NCBI RefSeq assembly: GCF_022581195.2
Contig: NC_061467.1
Coordinates: forward strand, 3,658,001-3,722,000
Reading direction: 5' to 3'
Length of the DNA: 64,000 nucleotides
Source of the DNA: Helicoverpa zea
Taxonomy: Eukaryota > Arthropoda > Insecta > Lepidoptera > Noctuidae
The notes under the pieces are model-generated. The model did not search any database. It was not told the DNA's origin and saw nothing but the letters and a program-made list of their open reading frames with translations. Both the position numbers and the translations under genes were made by a program. This document shows, in pieces, positions 59,670 through 64,000 of the stretch (position 1 is the first letter of the stretch; each line of letters starts with the position of its first letter).

Positions 59670-62600
59670 GTGAGTATACCTAGTGCTAAGAGATTTGTGT
59701 TAAAATATAAAAAATCTAGTGTTTTTGCAGTTTAAATATTTACATGTATATTTTGTATCTTTATACATTTAAACTTAAAAAAGGATCGGTCAATGCATTA
59801 AACTAAATCCAAGTGGAACCTACCATAAGATAAACAAACCTTTGTAGCCGCGCTCTCTAATTCGAACGCATAAAATTACACAGATCTAGTTCAAATAGTA
59901 TAATACTGGCATTAACAATAACCTGTTTACGCAACAAATAGATCAAGTAAAGCAGTTGACGCTAGGATGCATAAACTAAATGGTAATCACAGGACAGAAC
60001 GCAGCACCACTCCCATATAAAAAAAAAAACATAACTAGGTATATTTTAAATTGTAATTATTAAGCTATCATTGCTGAAAATGAAAATCGACTGATAACTT
60101 AAACCCAAAATACTAAGTATTTCAATTAACAATAGGTACATAAGAATTGTTTGTAATACCTCGCGCTCTACTTCGCGCAATCAGTTCAAATTGATCAGTT
60201 GCATTCTATGTCGTACTCGTATACTATATCGTAGCTTAGTACAGGTTGTAACCTGCCCAGACAATAAATAAAACAAGTAGCGTAATTCACGCTAGGATGA
60301 CCAGGATTGTTCCCAGTGGCAGGACAGATCAGACAGACAACTCGACGTAGCGTGCCTGTCACCGGAGATGGTCAATTTGTGGCTATGCTTTAACGATCGC
60401 AATATGTATTTGTTTACAAAATTATGGCTTCGTTAATGTTACCATGGAGTTCTCTTACCATATCTACTAGGGCTTGTTGACACAAACATGCATTTGAAGT
60501 ACCTTCGTACCTTATTATTGTTTAGTCATCACCGTGCCAAACACAAGTCTATTGTTTTGTTGTATCCCTAAAGGCATTGTTTTTTTTTATAATTCTAATT
60601 AATTTCCTGAGAAAAACTAAGCGAATGTTTGAACAAGAAGCGTCACTTCAGGCGAGACTAAAGCGTAGTTAATCGATTTCAGGACCATGTGATGCCAGCA
60701 TTAGGCTTCGCTTAACACATTGGCACCTTTGTTACTTCGTAGCCAACAAGAAACATTGTGTGTTTATTAAGCATTAAGGTTTTAGTGGTGTGATTTTTAT
60801 ATTCGTTGAAGAAAAGTATTTTTGTGACACGTAAGTGAAATAAATAAGTATGTGTTCTGATATTCATATTCAGATTATGTGCGCTATAGTAATAAAGCTC
60901 TATAATTTTACTGAAAAACCCTATGACTAACGCGGGTCATGCCAATAATAAATTATAAACAATCGTTTTTTAATACGCCGAAAGGCGAGATCAGATCAAT
61001 TTGTGCATTAAATTCAATAAAAACAATGAACCGAATCATAAAACTGATGAAGGAGGAATTAAAGCGCCGAAATCAGTAATTTGCCACAGATGGTCGTGAG
61101 TAAGTAATGACCCCGCTTGCTGACTGGAGCGAAACAAAACTACGATAAAAACATCTTGCCAATAAAACCTACCGCTTGTCGAGCTATCGCGAAGCCCAAG
61201 AAAAAATCAAATTGTTTTCATGACTCACCCCGGGCCAGTGCAAACTAACTTTAGATCAGTAAAAAGTAATAAAAATGACACGTTAGTATTCATTAACTTG
61301 TAAGTAATAAAAAACATTGTAAACTGCGCACAATACAAGTGGCGTGCGTATATGGCATTGTATTTAAAATTGCGGTTTTACACGTTTTTTGATGATCGCT
61401 GGAATGGAACCTGCTCAATTTCCTACCCAACTAACTCTGCATACATTTGCCTAAAAAAAACCTACGTTTAGTACTAGGGTTTTGTTAAACTATGATATAA
61501 ATGGTAATCTACCTTCATGAATGGAGAACAATTCAAAACTTAATGTTGACAATAGGTGATAAAGCCTTTACACGAATGACATGAATAGTTAGCAAAACTA
61601 TCACATCCGCGCTCCATAAATCTGGCATGGCGTCAGTTTGCATACGCTCCTGTCGCCCCAGTGTGACGCAACCACCAATATGATTTGCGCAGTACATTTC
61701 CGTATAAGACATCGCACATACACTATTGTATTATGGGTACTCACGTTAATGGAAATATCCGCAGAAGCTCTTTGTTACCCTACTTTTATAGAAATAGTAT
61801 AGATCTATGCAAAAAGCGAAGTGGCTACTAAGGTACTCTACTCTAGCCAAGGTAACCAGTCACGTCAATTATACAACATAATGATAAACATTTCCACGGA
61901 TCATGGGTATTTAGACACCACAATGGTCTGAAGCAGCATACGTAATTATTTCGGACAAGCAAGGCCAATCTTGAGACTTATGCATAAACATAAAAAGACA
62001 ATATTTTCATGGTTCGAATAAAGAACTGTGATCTTCACGGTTGCGAAGACACCTTTAGCTGAAGACTGATTTTTAAACAATAACTTGATAAGTAAATAAA
62101 AGCAAAAAAGCTCTATTCAATTTGCCGCGGCATCTATTATTGTGTCAGTAGTGTTTCCACTAAATCAACTGGGTAAAATAAATGCAACAAATTATATAAT
62201 GTAACATTAAATAATAAACACGTCTTACATAACGTGTGCCTATGCCCGAAAACCAACTAAAGATCAAAAATGTCATGTTACATAGAGACGGTGATAGTCA
62301 ACACTTAAGTGGTCAAAGTCGAAATGAGGAGATTTGTTGACATTTCACACTTGCCCGAGCCGGACTGTGCCGTTACTCAAACTCTGTTCTTCCGCTGGCA
62401 TTGACCTATGCTGCTCTAACACTGCACTGTCCATCGTGTATTTACCGTTCATCTAGTACCTATTTCACCTTTCTGTTAGATTTTTCAACACTATTTTGAA
62501 CTTCGAATATTTGATTAGCGTCCTTACTTCAGAAACACAAGTACCTATGTTTCTGATGTTTCCAAATCGATTTCAAAATAACACGATAATATGCCTACCT

Positions 62601-64000
62601 AATAATATAGTTAAATCTTAAAAATATAACTGTGGCTATAAAATAGCAATAAAATTATAATATCTGCTTGATAATCTCAACGTAAGTATAAATTAAACCT
62701 CCGCGCTTAATGTTTAAACACAAATCATTTAACCTTAACTTAGTAATAAAATAACTTAATCATATAAATATGATGATTATTGAAACTCATAAATATAAGC
62801 TATACACAACTACTATTAGTTGAGGTATCTATTTATTCACGTCATGATATTATGCAGAATGTCGTATGTACTTTTATTGTGCGCAACGCATATTTAAATT
62901 CCTACCGGTCACACAATTCGATACAGAACGAAAAGTCGTCATTATAGCTCGGTGTTGAGTGTAGCCACACTGTAGCTAGCTAAAACTGCACTACATTTAA
63001 TTAAAATTACAAGATATCGCAGTTGTGGTTCATAAAATTAGCTTTGTTTTAAAATTCTTACCCACAATGTCTACATAGTCACATACACGCCAGAACCAAA
63101 CTTTTAGCAAAATTTAATCTCATGTTATTTATAACATTATGCGAAAGTTAATACTGTAGGTACCTATTTAACATTTACATTAACTTATCAAGAAATTCAA
63201 TAAACTGCATTGCAACATAGGCTTTGGTTGACTTCGCAACCCAATAATCCATCTTGAGCCATTGTCACATCGGCGTATTTGATTTATGCGAGTGAGATGT
63301 TATTGTAGACCGGATAGGATCGATCTGTACTCCCAATACGTCGACAATGAACCGTGGGCCGTGGGTCGATCGTTGCACAACCCGCACGTACGAATGAGTT
63401 TCATAATGCATCACAGCTTCGCTGACAACCACACAATAACACTTATCCGCCCAATCTAGTACGATTAAAAATTCCTAACAATTGCATAGGTACAGCTATA
63501 GAAAGTGGGCTATTAAATAAACCAACTATGTACTAGACTACTAGACCAGGTCATTTTTTGTAGAAAGCGCGAAACGTGATTCGAAAAAAATATCATCTAG
63601 GTCGATCAGTTCTCGTTTCAAGCTAACACACCGAAAACGATGATTTGCCTGTAAATGTTGTGCCTGCACCTGGGGTTTAAATAATGCTTAAACGTTTGTC
63701 CACAAATTAATACGAACTGGTATATTTATACTGTTGCCTCACAACACACACGTTAATGGAAATTAATTTCAATACATTTCCCAATAATCACAGTTAAAGC
63801 TATCTGAAGAATGTGAAACCTGTTTGGGGAATTTAGTAAGCGTGGACATCATGTCGGTATTTTATTGTGAGGCACCTGGACAGTGGACATGGGCTATACC
63901 TGCACGAAGAATGGGACTGCAACATTAACCTTTACTAAAACGTGAACATTACTCAATCCGCCGTAGTGGAATATTTCGAAGGACCTAAATAACAGCGGGT
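59670..64000. other. Probable intron or intergenic DNA to window end
   Basis: AT-rich. No coding segment, delimited transposon or strong repeat seen. It could be the first intron of the gene starting at 59.5 kb. Confidence 0.4.

Overview
The window is insect nuclear DNA, most likely from a moth (Lepidoptera, noctuoid-like). The background is AT-rich and the genes have short exons with GT-AG introns. The repeats are typical of moths: the 'cgagtccgactcgcacttgg' tail repeat, LINE/SINE fragments containing 'ctgcctagccttttccc', and RTE-like ends 'actagc...cccgcgacttcg'. There are no bacterial-style genes, rRNA, convincing tRNAs or CRISPR arrays.

Layout. (1) 1-9741, plus strand: six 3' exons of a gamma-glutamyl transpeptidase gene whose 5' exons lie left of the window. 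(2) 11940-20942, minus strand: a complete nine-exon gene for a Sec1-family-domain protein (SCFD2-like, 656 aa), convergent with the GGT gene. Its fifth intron holds a 3.9-kb foldback-type transposon. (3) 23160-24307, minus: a complete three-exon COX6A gene (107 aa). (4) 28948-30030, minus: the last three exons of a protein-kinase-like gene; its catalytic upstream exons were not found. (5) About 30-64 kb is gene-poor. It contains many dated transposon insertions, two weak candidate exons near 39 kb, and a TATA-type promoter with a possible non-coding first exon at 59.5 kb.

The three complete or well-defined genes are ordinary housekeeping functions (glutathione turnover, vesicle trafficking, respiration) and do not form a pathway. 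The striking part is the transposon record. At least a dozen insertions can be delimited to the base by target-site duplications (TSDs). They include a Transib-type element (43279-45808) ending in CACAGTG and flanked by CGCCG, with 0.6-kb terminal inverted repeats around a truncated ORF. There are four Harbinger-type MITEs with TAA TSDs, four hAT-type elements with 8-bp TSDs, and nested insertions whose empty site is preserved elsewhere in the window. A 241-bp templated copy of a local sequence has been inserted 2.7 kb away.

All gene models were made by hand from splice signals, reading-frame continuity and recalled family resemblance. No database search was run.
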